Shown here piece after piece: positions 1 through 5,401 of a stretch of DNA of 10,074 bases. Source of the stretch: Nitrospira sp. GTDB taxonomy: Bacteria > UBA9089 > CG2-30-40-21 > SBAY01. The notes under the pieces were generated by a model that was not told the DNA's origin, did no database searches, and saw only the letters and a list, made by a program, of their open reading frames with translations. Position 1 is the stretch's first letter, and the number at the start of each line of letters is the position of its first letter. Made by a program: the position numbers and the translations under genes. The stretch covers positions 1 through 10,074 of the forward strand of contig SBAY01000165.1 in assembly GCA_005239945.1 (NCBI GenBank), read 5' to 3'.

Positions 1-5
1 ACAGA

Positions 6-100
6 TTGAAATTGGAAATTGGAAAATAGAAATCAGAAAAAGAAAAGAAAATTTCATCTATTTTTCCTTCTAATTTCCAATTTCTATTTTCTAATTTCAG
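6..100. repeat. AT-rich imperfect inverted repeat
   Basis: The left arm (about 6-40) consists of GAAATTG-like words. The right arm (about 62-100) is close to its reverse complement, with a few mismatches and one shift, leaving a loop of about 20 nt. It would fold into a long weak hairpin. The position, ahead of a new gene block and after whatever lies upstream, would suit a decayed repeat element or an untypical terminator. No transposase is present. The words resemble the other short AT-rich repeats at 3182-3210. Confidence 0.5.
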
Positions 101-106
101 CGTCCT

Positions 107-226
107 ATGAACCATTGTGAACTACTTAAATTAAACTTGAAGAGGCACTATTATAAAACAACAATACGATACCGAAAGTTTAAGACGGCTGAAGAGAAGC
201 TTTTTAAAGAGTATCTTGATGAGTGA
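107..226 (+). CDS. Short orphan ORF, possibly the tail of a decayed gene
   Basis: An ATG-to-TGA reading frame of 39 codons. The peptide is strongly basic in its first half (NLKRHYYK, then IRYRKFK) and ends with a charged helix-like stretch (KTAEEKLFKEYLDE). I do not recognise the family. It has no clear ribosome site, and the adjoining 126-155 stretch recurs in inverted form at 9971-10000, which points to a dispersed sequence rather than a working gene. It could be the C-terminal remnant of a longer gene whose front was lost to the inverted repeat next door. Whether it is translated is doubtful. Confidence 0.25.
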   Translation: MNHCELLKLNLKRHYYKTTIRYRKFKTAEEKLFKEYLDE

Positions 227-295
227 CAGGGGATTCTGGAAAGGGAGATAGAAAACTGATATTTCTGGTTAATCCTGGCAAGTAAAGAAAATACT

Positions 296-1723
296 ATGAA
301 ATATTCTTTACCTAAAAAAAACAAAGAATTTATTTTAACCCCATCAATGGATGAGATGAAACCCCTTGTAGAATCTAATCACAAACTACTTGATAAAATC
401 CCTTTCTTAGACCTTCGTACGCAACTGCGTAGAGCTGTTTTTAAAGAGTTGGATGAAAAACCCATTGTCGCTTGTGGACATCAGCCTGTAATATACCATC
501 CTGGAATTCTCTTTAAGGATATGGTAGTTAATGCCTTGATAGAAAGATACGGGTTTTCGGGATTAAACCTGGTGGTAGATTCGGATACTCTTAACAATAA
601 CCGGTATATTCCCCTGCCCTTTTTTAGGGATGGGAGGTTGAATTGTGAAGAAATTCAACTATTCCAATCCGAAAGGAATCTGGCATTCGAAGAGATTTCT
701 CCACCTGATAGGCAAAAGTTTAATCAGACATTGAATTATATTTCCAAAAACTGCAAGGATTGGGTGGATAGGGAAAGTTTGGAAATCTACCGCAAAGCAA
801 CTGATAAAGCATACCCTGTTTCCAGGAATTTAGCCCAATTTAATACCTTTTCTAAAAGGGCATTCGAGGAAAGGTTAGGTTTTAAACATACAGAGGTATT
901 CTTATCTTCTCTTTGCCAGAGCAAGGCATTTATCTATTTCTTTAGCCTGATTTTGTTCTCATGTAGACAATTTGTGACAGGTTATAACAAAATATTAGAA
1001 ATCAAATTAAAACAATCTGATGATATTGTTGAACTTCCATTTTGGCTCTGGAAGGAAGGAGAGGAGAGAACTACTCTCTATATAAAATTTAATAAAGGTA
1101 GTACCTGGATTTGTGGAGGGGATAGAGAAATTTTAGATATTGATATTTCTAAGATAGACCCTTTGATTGAAACCATAGATAACCTTAAGAGTTCTTATAA
1201 GATAAGACCTAAGGCATTGATGCTAACCTTATTTGCTCGATTATTTCTTTGTGACCTCTGGATACATGGAATTGGAGGGGCAAAATATGAGGAATTGAAT
1301 GATAGATTGGCTCAAGAGTTTTTCTCCATCACCCTTCCTGAATATGCTGTTGCCTCTGCAACTCTATATTTGAATTTTAATCTACCTGATATTACGGATG
1401 AAGAGATAAAGGATTTAAAAAATACACTAAGAAAAATGAAATTTAACCCTGAGAATTTCTTGCGGGGTCAGTCCCCTTTAATTAAAACTAAAGAAGAATT
1501 AATTAAGAAAATGAAGCAGGCTAAATATAAGAAAGAATTACACAACCAACTTATGGTAACTAATGAGAAATTAAGGAATAAAATTACTTCTCAGATTCAA
1601 GATTTAGAGAAAACTATCCTTGAAAAAGAAAGATTAAAGAAGATTATCATTAATAGAGAATTCCCATTTTTCATATTTCCTTTAAATGATTTAAAATCTA
1701 TGTCTGAAAAACTAATTTTTTAG
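296..1723 (+). CDS. BshC-like conserved protein (Planctomycete-type)
   Basis: A 475-residue soluble protein. Several blocks recall BshC, the putative cysteine-adding enzyme of bacillithiol synthesis. A GHQPVIYHPGILFK segment at residues 61-74 matches the position of the BshC QxGxxxGPLYTxYK motif. An NLVVDSDT segment (91-98) lies where BshC has its SEDHD loop. RPKALMLTLFARLFL followed by HGIGGAKYEELNDRL (304-338) lies where BshC has its R-P and GGP-E-Y motifs. ELPFWLW (246-252) is also typical of the uncharacterised Planctomycete relatives I recall. Residues 395-455 are lysine- and glutamate-rich and probably form the coiled coil seen in BshC. Overall identity to true BshC looks low, so the same reaction should not be assumed, and no bshA or bshB is visible here. 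The ATG at 296 has only a weak AAAGAAAA ribosome site. The gene ends 37 nt before atpZ and carries the atp promoter across its stop. Fold assignment is moderate, function unknown. Confidence 0.7.
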   Translation: MKYSLPKKNKEFILTPSMDEMKPLVESNHKLLDKIPFLDLRTQLRRAVFKELDEKPIVACGHQPVIYHPGILFKDMVVNALIERYGFSGLNLVVDSDTLNNNRYIPLPFFRDGRLNCEEIQLFQSERNLAFEEISPPDRQKFNQTLNYISKNCKDWVDRESLEIYRKATDKAYPVSRNLAQFNTFSKRAFEERLGFKHTEVFLSSLCQSKAFIYFFSLILFSCRQFVTGYNKILEIKLKQSDDIVELPFWLWKEGEERTTLYIKFNKGSTWICGGDREILDIDISKIDPLIETIDNLKSSYKIRPKALMLTLFARLFLCDLWIHGIGGAKYEELNDRLAQEFFSITLPEYAVASATLYLNFNLPDITDEEIKDLKNTLRKMKFNPENFLRGQSPLIKTKEELIKKMKQAKYKKELHNQLMVTNEKLRNKITSQIQDLEKTILEKERLKKIIINREFPFFIFPLNDLKSMSEKLIF

Positions 1724-1752
1724 TTGCATTTTTTCTTTAGATGTGATATGAT
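1724..1752 (+). promoter_or_regulatory. Sigma70-type extended -10 promoter of the atp operon
   Basis: TTGCAT (1724-1729) and TATGAT (1747-1752) are separated by exactly 17 nt, and TG sits one base upstream of the -10 box, giving an extended -10. The -35 box begins directly after the stop codon of the preceding gene. Transcription would start near 1759-1760, at or just before the atpZ GTG at 1761. No other equally good promoter was seen inside the operon. Assigned by eye from consensus. Confidence 0.6.
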
Positions 1753-1760
1753 ATTTCACT

Positions 1761-1976
1761 GTGGTTGAAAATTTCAACACCATAAAGAAAATTGCCTACG
1801 CAAGTAGTGTTGGATTAGTGCTTGTTATCTCTACCGTTATCGGGTTAGGGGTGGGCTATTTTTTAGATACACGCTTTGGAACAACACCATGGATTACTAT
1901 CGGAGGACTATTATTTGGTATTATAGCTGGATTTTATAACGGCTATGAGATGGTGATGAAGATAATTAAGGAATGA
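1761..1976 (+). CDS. atpZ: AtpZ/AtpI-type small accessory protein of F1Fo ATP synthase
   Basis: A 71-residue protein of the small ATPase_gene1 (AtpZ) family found at the head of atp operons. Two membrane helices are visible, about residues 12-34 and 42-64. The first contains the glycine-rich LGVGYFLDTRFGTTPW stretch typical of the family (GYYLDxxxGTxPW), and the second has FGIIAGFYNGY. In alkaliphilic Bacillus, AtpZ with AtpI has been linked to cation supply and to c-ring assembly. The GTG at 1761 is the first start available because TGA lies in frame at 1749. No Shine-Dalgarno site precedes it, and the predicted transcription start is almost on the start codon, so leaderless translation is likely. 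Its last four bases overlap the start of the next gene (ATGA), indicating coupling. Confidence 0.85.
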   Translation: MVENFNTIKKIAYASSVGLVLVISTVIGLGVGYFLDTRFGTTPWITIGGLLFGIIAGFYNGYEMVMKIIKE

Positions 1977-2347
1977 ACGAGATTACCTTAGCACAGATTA
2001 CTAAAACGGCATGGAAATTGGCAGGAGTGGCTTTTTTAGTGTCTTGGCTAACTCTGGATTTGTCAATAATCTCAGGCATAGGAGTTGGCTCTTTGCTTGA
2101 ATTGTTGAATTTTAAGGCATTGATTATAACTACTCAAAGAGGTTTTAGAAGTAGCCGACCAAAGTTATATATTCAGTTCAGTTATTTAGTGAGATTAACC
2201 ATCCTGGGACTAATATTAGTCATAATTTTGCAGATAAAGGCAATAAATTTTATAGCGGTGATTGTGGGTTTATCAATAATTATTGGGGCTATTTCTGTAA
2301 AAGGAATAATTAATTTTATAATGGGTATAACATATAATAGGGAGTAA
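1973..2347 (+). CDS. atpI: AtpI, ATP synthase accessory protein
   Basis: A 124-residue hydrophobic protein with about four membrane helices (roughly residues 14-30, 32-48, 70-90 and 92-112). Size, topology and position between atpZ and atpB identify it as AtpI (ATP synthase I family). Sequence conservation in this family is poor, so context carries much of the weight. AtpI is known to help assemble the c ring in some bacteria, though it is usually dispensable. Between the second and third helices is a basic loop (TTQRGFRSSRPK), likely cytoplasmic. The ATG overlaps the atpZ stop by four bases and has AAGGA immediately before it, too close to act as a normal ribosome site, so translation is probably coupled. 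Confidence 0.8.
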   Translation: MNEITLAQITKTAWKLAGVAFLVSWLTLDLSIISGIGVGSLLELLNFKALIITTQRGFRSSRPKLYIQFSYLVRLTILGLILVIILQIKAINFIAVIVGLSIIIGAISVKGIINFIMGITYNRE

Positions 2348-2355
2348 AAGACTAA

Positions 2356-3108
2356 ATGGAGGCAGAGGCACCTTTTTTATTGCAATTTTTAGTTGACTGG
2401 CTAAACCAGATTTTAGGAAAATGGATACCGATTAATGCAACTATTGTTATGACCTGGTTAGTTTCCATAGGCATAATCATCCTGGCAATTGTGGCCTGTT
2501 CTTCTCTAAAGATGATTCCTAAAGGGGCACAAAACCTATTAGAAATCCTGATTGAGCAGGTTCTTCAGTTAATGGAAGGGATGATGGGGCAGAAAAAGGC
2601 AAAATTCTTCCTGCCGTTAATGGGCACATTAGCCTTGTTTATCTTAGTTTCTAACCTGATTGGACTTGTTCCCGGGTTAAAAGCCCCTACTGGTGATTGG
2701 AATACAACTATTGCCTTAGCCTTGATTGTCTTTATCCTGACCCACTTCTTTGGGATAAAGGGAAAAGGGCTAATTGGCTATCTTAAGCATTTTGTCGGTC
2801 CTATCTGGTGGTTGGCTCCTTTGATGGTTCCCATCCATTTTATTGGAGAATTGGCTAAACCGTTTTCATTGTCTATCCGACTATTTGCTAATATGATGTC
2901 AAAACACATGGCATTAGGTTGTTTGGCATTATTGATTATTATCTTCTCGAAAAAGGCAATTTTATTCGCTCAAACCTTGTTTATACCTTTATTTTTACCA
3001 CCAGTAATTATGATGTTAGGGGTACTTACTTGCCTTATTCAGACATTTGTCTTTGTCTTCTTAGCTATAGTCTACATATCTATTGCTATGGAGGAAGAAG
3101 AACATTGA
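2356..3108 (+). CDS. atpB: ATP synthase Fo subunit a
   Basis: A 250-residue membrane protein, the static half of the ion channel. NLIGLVPG at residues 100-107 is the usual family motif. The essential arginine is R175 in SLSIRLFANM, corresponding to E. coli R210, and it faces the carboxylate of the c ring. Q229 in LIQTFVFVFLAIVYI matches E. coli Q252. E165 in FIGELAKPFS is the conserved acidic residue before the arginine helix. Five or six hydrophobic segments are visible, and the tail is a run of glutamates (MEEEEH). GGGAG at 2338-2343 serves as a rather distant ribosome site. The 3' end of the gene (GGAGGAAGAAGAACATT) is partly repeated at 3166-3179 downstream, which suggests an insertion at the stop codon. 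Confidence 0.96.
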   Translation: MEAEAPFLLQFLVDWLNQILGKWIPINATIVMTWLVSIGIIILAIVACSSLKMIPKGAQNLLEILIEQVLQLMEGMMGQKKAKFFLPLMGTLALFILVSNLIGLVPGLKAPTGDWNTTIALALIVFILTHFFGIKGKGLIGYLKHFVGPIWWLAPLMVPIHFIGELAKPFSLSIRLFANMMSKHMALGCLALLIIIFSKKAILFAQTLFIPLFLPPVIMMLGVLTCLIQTFVFVFLAIVYISIAMEEEEH

Positions 3109-3122
3109 GAGGTCAGAAAATA

Positions 3123-3164
3123 GGTAATTGGTAATCGGTTATCGGTAATCAGGTAATCGGTAAA
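3123..3164 (+). repeat. Six tandem GGTAATC-like heptamers between atpB and atpE
   Basis: Units at 3123, 3130, 3137, 3144, 3152 and 3159 read GGTAATT, GGTAATC, GGTTATC, GGTAATC, GGTAATC and GGTAAA, with one extra A at 3151. The array begins 14 nt after the atpB stop and lies within the operon transcript. The copies are near identical, so the array is either young or still expanding. It codes for nothing. Confidence 0.8.
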
Positions 3165-3181
3165 GGGAGGAAGAACATTAA

Positions 3182-3210
3182 TTAAAAATTAAAAGTTAAA
3201 AATTAAAAAG
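3182..3210 (+). repeat. AT-rich tandem duplication before the atpE ribosome site
   Basis: TTAAAAATTAAAAG at 3182-3195 is followed directly by TTAAAAATTAAAAAG at 3196-3210. The resulting unstructured A/T stretch ends just before the AAAGGGGG ribosome site of atpE (about 3211-3218). In E. coli a U/A-rich stretch ahead of atpE raises its translation. A similar role here is inference. Confidence 0.7.
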
Positions 3211-3227
3211 AAAGGGGGATTCAAATT

Positions 3228-3497
3228 ATGGACGGAGCAGTATGGTTTTTTGCCCTATCGGTATTAGCCGCAGGGGTAGGGATAGGGATTGCGACCATTG
3301 GTCCTGGGATAGGACAGGGGATTGCCACCAGTAAGGCAGTAGAAGGGGTGGCCAGACAACCGGAGGCATCAGGCAAAATCATGACGATACTTATCCTTGG
3401 ATTAGCCTTTATAGAGTCGTTAGTCCTCTATGCCCTGGTTATTGCCTTGATTATCCTATTTGGCAATCCAGCCTTAACCCATATTGTTGGGCATTAA
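3228..3497 (+). CDS. atpE: ATP synthase Fo subunit c
   Basis: An 89-residue hairpin of two membrane helices, the proteolipid that forms the rotor ring. The polar loop RQPEA is at residues 43-47. The ion-carrying carboxylate is E63 on the second helix (AFIESLVLY). Q30 on the first helix (GPGIGQG), S64 and Y68 match the sodium ligands Q32, S66 and Y70 of the Ilyobacter tartaricus c subunit, with E63 equivalent to E65. L65 replaces T67, and F61 sits at the V63 position. The protein could therefore bind sodium, or protons only. The AAAGGGGG ribosome site is strong. The gene stands alone between a 119-nt repeat-bearing spacer and a downstream hairpin, unlike the tightly packed genes elsewhere in the operon. 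Confidence 0.96.
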   Translation: MDGAVWFFALSVLAAGVGIGIATIGPGIGQGIATSKAVEGVARQPEASGKIMTILILGLAFIESLVLYALVIALIILFGNPALTHIVGH

Positions 3498-3513
3498 AAA
3501 TCGTGTTCGTTAG

Positions 3514-3556
3514 CCGTAGTTCGTGTCCGTAAAGAATAAAAAGGCACGAACTACGG
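3514..3556. promoter_or_regulatory. Strong hairpin between atpE and atpF
   Basis: CCGTAGTTCGTG (3514-3525) pairs perfectly with CACGAACTACGG (3545-3556). Two further pairs inward (one of them G-T) close a loop of about 15 nt. No T tract follows, so it is not a normal intrinsic terminator. Placed 17 nt after the atpE stop, it could protect the atpE 3' end or partly stop transcription, adjusting c-subunit output relative to downstream genes. TCGTTAGCC at 3507-3515 recurs at 7347-7355, so it may be a copy of a dispersed repeat. Confidence 0.65.
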
Positions 3557-3587
3557 ACACGGAGAACGGTTTTAGACACCAAACACC

Positions 3588-3595
3588 AAAGGAGG
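3588..3595 (+). promoter_or_regulatory. Consensus ribosome binding site deciding the atpF start
   Basis: AAAGGAGG lies 8 nt before the GTG at 3604. An upstream in-frame GTG at 3523 would add 27 residues encoded by the hairpin and by this ribosome site itself, and has no site of its own, so 3604 is the true start. Confidence 0.85.
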
Positions 3596-3603
3596 AAAAA
3601 CAA

Positions 3604-4116
3604 GTGGAAGGTCACGGTGGAGTTATCAGTATTAGCTGGCAAATACTATTAGTTGAATTAGCCAGCTTTTTGATTTTGTTATTTGTCCTGGGGAAATTTT
3701 TATTTAAACCCATTACTAAATTATTAGAAAATCGCTCCAATCAAATTAAAAACACATTCGAGACGATAGAGGTTGAAAAACAAAATATAGAGAAGATAAA
3801 GCAAGATTATCAAAACCAACTAAATGAGTTAAACAAAAAGGTGGGGGAAATAATTCAAGAGGCAACCAGGAAAGGGGACATCCAGCGTCAGGAGATAATT
3901 GCCCAGTCCCAAAAAGAGGCTAATAAACTTGTAGAAAGGGCAACGGCAGTTATTGAGAAAGAGAAAGAAAAGGCTATCCTTGAACTAAAAAACCAGACGG
4001 CAGAACTTTCTATATTAGCGGCTTCAAAAATCCTGGAACGCTCAATCGATGAATCTATGGCTTACCAGTTAGTCGATGATTTTATCGAAGGAATGAATAA
4101 GGAGACATTGCATTAA
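3604..4116 (+). CDS. atpF: ATP synthase Fo subunit b
   Basis: A 170-residue stator subunit counted from the GTG at 3604. One membrane helix spans about residues 12-34 and is followed by FKPITKLLENR, the usual entry to the stalk with its conserved proline (P36). From about residue 45 to 145 the protein is a long charged helix (many K, E and Q), the right-handed coiled-coil dimer that reaches AtpH. The end, LAASKILERSIDE and after, matches the delta-binding tail of the family. Length is normal for subunit b. Only one b gene is present, so the stator should be a b homodimer. A longer call from 3523 is rejected because its first 27 codons cover the intergenic hairpin. The stop overlaps the atpH start by one base (TAATG). 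Confidence 0.94.
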   Translation: MEGHGGVISISWQILLVELASFLILLFVLGKFLFKPITKLLENRSNQIKNTFETIEVEKQNIEKIKQDYQNQLNELNKKVGEIIQEATRKGDIQRQEIIAQSQKEANKLVERATAVIEKEKEKAILELKNQTAELSILAASKILERSIDESMAYQLVDDFIEGMNKETLH

Positions 4117-4676
4117 TGAAAAAGATTAATGTCGTGGCCACTAAATATGCTGATGCCTTAATTAAAATAGCCGGACCTCAAAATAGACTTGATGAGCAAG
4201 CAGAAGAATTGAAGATGGTGGAGAGCGTCTTGTCAAATGAAAGATTGACGAAGATACTTCGGCATCCAGTTCTTGAACTAAAGGAGAAAGAGGCATTATT
4301 AAAGGAGGCTATTGGTTCTTATTCCTTATCTGAGACAACCCTAAATCTCCTCTTGCTTTTACTTAAAAAAGACAGGCTGGCTTTACTTGACGGTATCACT
4401 TCAAAATACACCAAACTTATTGATACCTTGCAAAATAGATGCCAGGTGGATGTCATTTCATCGATTCCACTTAAATCTGTCCAGGAGGAAAGATTAAGAG
4501 CCAAATTATCCGATATTTTACAGGCTAAAATAAAATTAAATATCAAGATTAATTCTAAGATTTTAGGTGGGCTTATTTTACATATAGGCGATAAAATAAT
4601 CGATGGCTCTATTATCAGACGGTTATTTATGCTGAGAAGGGAGTTGATTGGGAAAGGCCGGAGACAGGGAGTCTAA
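4116..4676 (+). CDS. atpH: ATP synthase F1 subunit delta
   Basis: A 186-residue protein, normal length for delta, which clamps the b stalk to the top of the alpha/beta head. The N-terminal helical domain opens with ATKYADALIKIA (residues 8-19), the family start motif. The C-terminal domain ends with KILGGLILHIGDKIIDGSII (148-167), the usual GG-x-IGDxxxDGS signature. The ATG overlaps the atpF stop by one base. AAGGAG at about 4098-4103 could serve as ribosome site, but coupling is likelier. In standard operons atpA follows at once. Here 725 nt intervene, carrying a mini-ORF and a toxin-antitoxin pair. The basic tail (GKGRRQGV) runs slightly past the usual end. Confidence 0.95.
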   Translation: MKKINVVATKYADALIKIAGPQNRLDEQAEELKMVESVLSNERLTKILRHPVLELKEKEALLKEAIGSYSLSETTLNLLLLLLKKDRLALLDGITSKYTKLIDTLQNRCQVDVISSIPLKSVQEERLRAKLSDILQAKIKLNIKINSKILGGLILHIGDKIIDGSIIRRLFMLRRELIGKGRRQGV

Positions 4677-4732
4677 TGTGTGTCCGCAGAGGATATTTGC
4701 TTAAAAAAAAGAGAAAACAGGTGGACAAATGA
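4676..4732 (+). CDS. 18-codon mini-ORF linking atpH to mntA
   Basis: The ATG overlaps the atpH stop (TAATG) and the TGA overlaps the mntA start (ATGA). The frame therefore exactly bridges the two genes by overlapping codons. The peptide is very basic (MCVRRGYLLKKKRKQVDK) and matches nothing I know. It may act only to pass ribosomes from atpH to the antitoxin gene, or the overlaps may be chance. AGGTGG at 4719-4724 gives mntA its own, closely spaced ribosome site. Confidence 0.3.
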   Translation: MCVRRGYLLKKKRKQVDK

Positions 4733-5034
4733 CAAGAAAAGATAAATTTCATAAGGTTGTTGAAAGTAACAGAAAATATTTGAGAGAACTTGGAGTTATA
4801 TCTATTGGTATTTTTGGGTCAGTTGTGAGAAGGGAAGATTCAAAATATAGCGATTATGATATTCTTGTAGAATTTAGAAAAGAAAAAAAGTCTTTTCGGG
4901 CTTTTATGTCTTTGTGCGATTTCTTCGAAAATTATTTAGGGAAAAATTATGAGCTCATTACTAAGGAAAGCCTAAGCCCTTATATTGGGCCCCATATATT
5001 AAAGGAAATAGAAAATGTCAAAATTGCCTCTTGA
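4729..5034 (+). CDS. mntA: MntA-type nucleotidyltransferase antitoxin
   Basis: A 101-residue minimal nucleotidyltransferase. The signature GS-x10-DxD is seen as G30-S31 (GIFGSVVRRE) and D42-x-D44 (SDYDILVEF). The place of the third acidic residue is taken by E75 in YELITKESL, rather than the aspartate common in this fold. SPYIGPHILKEI near the end is typical of MNT partners of DUF86 HEPN proteins. In studied systems such as Shewanella oneidensis, MntA adds AMP groups from ATP to a tyrosine of the HepT toxin and silences it. The gene overlaps hepT by 20 nt. No transposase or integrase flanks the pair. The nine bases ACAAGAAAA occur at both ends of the module (4732-4740, 5368-5376), which may be chance in such A-rich DNA. 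The link to ATP supply is suggestive only. Confidence 0.87.
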   Translation: MTRKDKFHKVVESNRKYLRELGVISIGIFGSVVRREDSKYSDYDILVEFRKEKKSFRAFMSLCDFFENYLGKNYELITKESLSPYIGPHILKEIENVKIAS

Positions 5035-5368
5035 ATATTTAAAACATATACTCGAAGAAACTGGATTTATTATAAATGAACTTAACAAAATTTCCGAAGA
5101 TGACTTTTATATCAATCCTATTTTAAAAAGGGCATTTGTTAGAAGTTTAGAAATTATTGGTGAAGCAACAAAAAACATTTCAGAAGATTTTAGAGAAAAG
5201 TATAGCCATGTAGATTGGAAAAATATGGCACGAATGAGAGATAAGTTGATTCATCACTATTTTGGCATAGATTATTCTATAGTTTGGGATGTCGCAAAAA
5301 ATGAAATTCCATGCTTACATAGTAAAATATTTGAAATTATCCAAAGCGAAGGACTGAATAAAAACTAA
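5015..5368 (+). CDS. hepT: HepT-type HEPN ribonuclease toxin (DUF86)
   Basis: A 117-residue, mostly helical HEPN protein of the DUF86/HepT family. The catalytic and target motif R-x4-H-x-Y is intact: R75, H80 and Y82 in MRDKLIHHYFGIDY. The upstream helix SLEIIGEATKNIS (44-56) and VDWKNMARMRD (66-76) are family hallmarks. HepT toxins act as RNases, and Y82 is where MntA would add AMP. The start codon lies inside mntA in another frame (20 nt overlap), the usual coupled layout. Both genes look intact, with no stop or frameshift, so the pair is probably active. It ends 33 nt before atpA, whose own AAGGAGG site lies in that gap, and no terminator separates them, so the toxin is probably carried on the ATP synthase transcript. 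Confidence 0.88.
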   Translation: MSKLPLEYLKHILEETGFIINELNKISEDDFYINPILKRAFVRSLEIIGEATKNISEDFREKYSHVDWKNMARMRDKLIHHYFGIDYSIVWDVAKNEIPCLHSKIFEIIQSEGLNKN

Positions 5369-5401
5369 CAAGAAAAAAGGAAATGAAGGAGGATTTTAAA
5401 A

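Noticed and set aside
2919..3134. Frame overlapping the atpB 3' half
   Set aside because: Shadow of atpB in another frame, with no family resemblance.
3123..3164. Heptamer array as CRISPR or replication iterons
   Set aside because: Units are contiguous and only 7 bp, without spacers, cas genes or a replication gene.
3501..3570. Intrinsic terminator after atpE
   Set aside because: No T tract follows the stem, and the operon continues with atpF, atpH and atpA.
3523..3603. Extended atpF from a GTG at 3523
   Set aside because: The added 27 codons cover the hairpin and the consensus ribosome site of the 3604 start, and the peptide is unlike subunit b.
4732..5376. Target-site duplication ACAAGAAAA around the toxin-antitoxin pair
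   Set aside because: The first copy lies inside the mntA coding sequence and the word is A-rich, so chance is likely.
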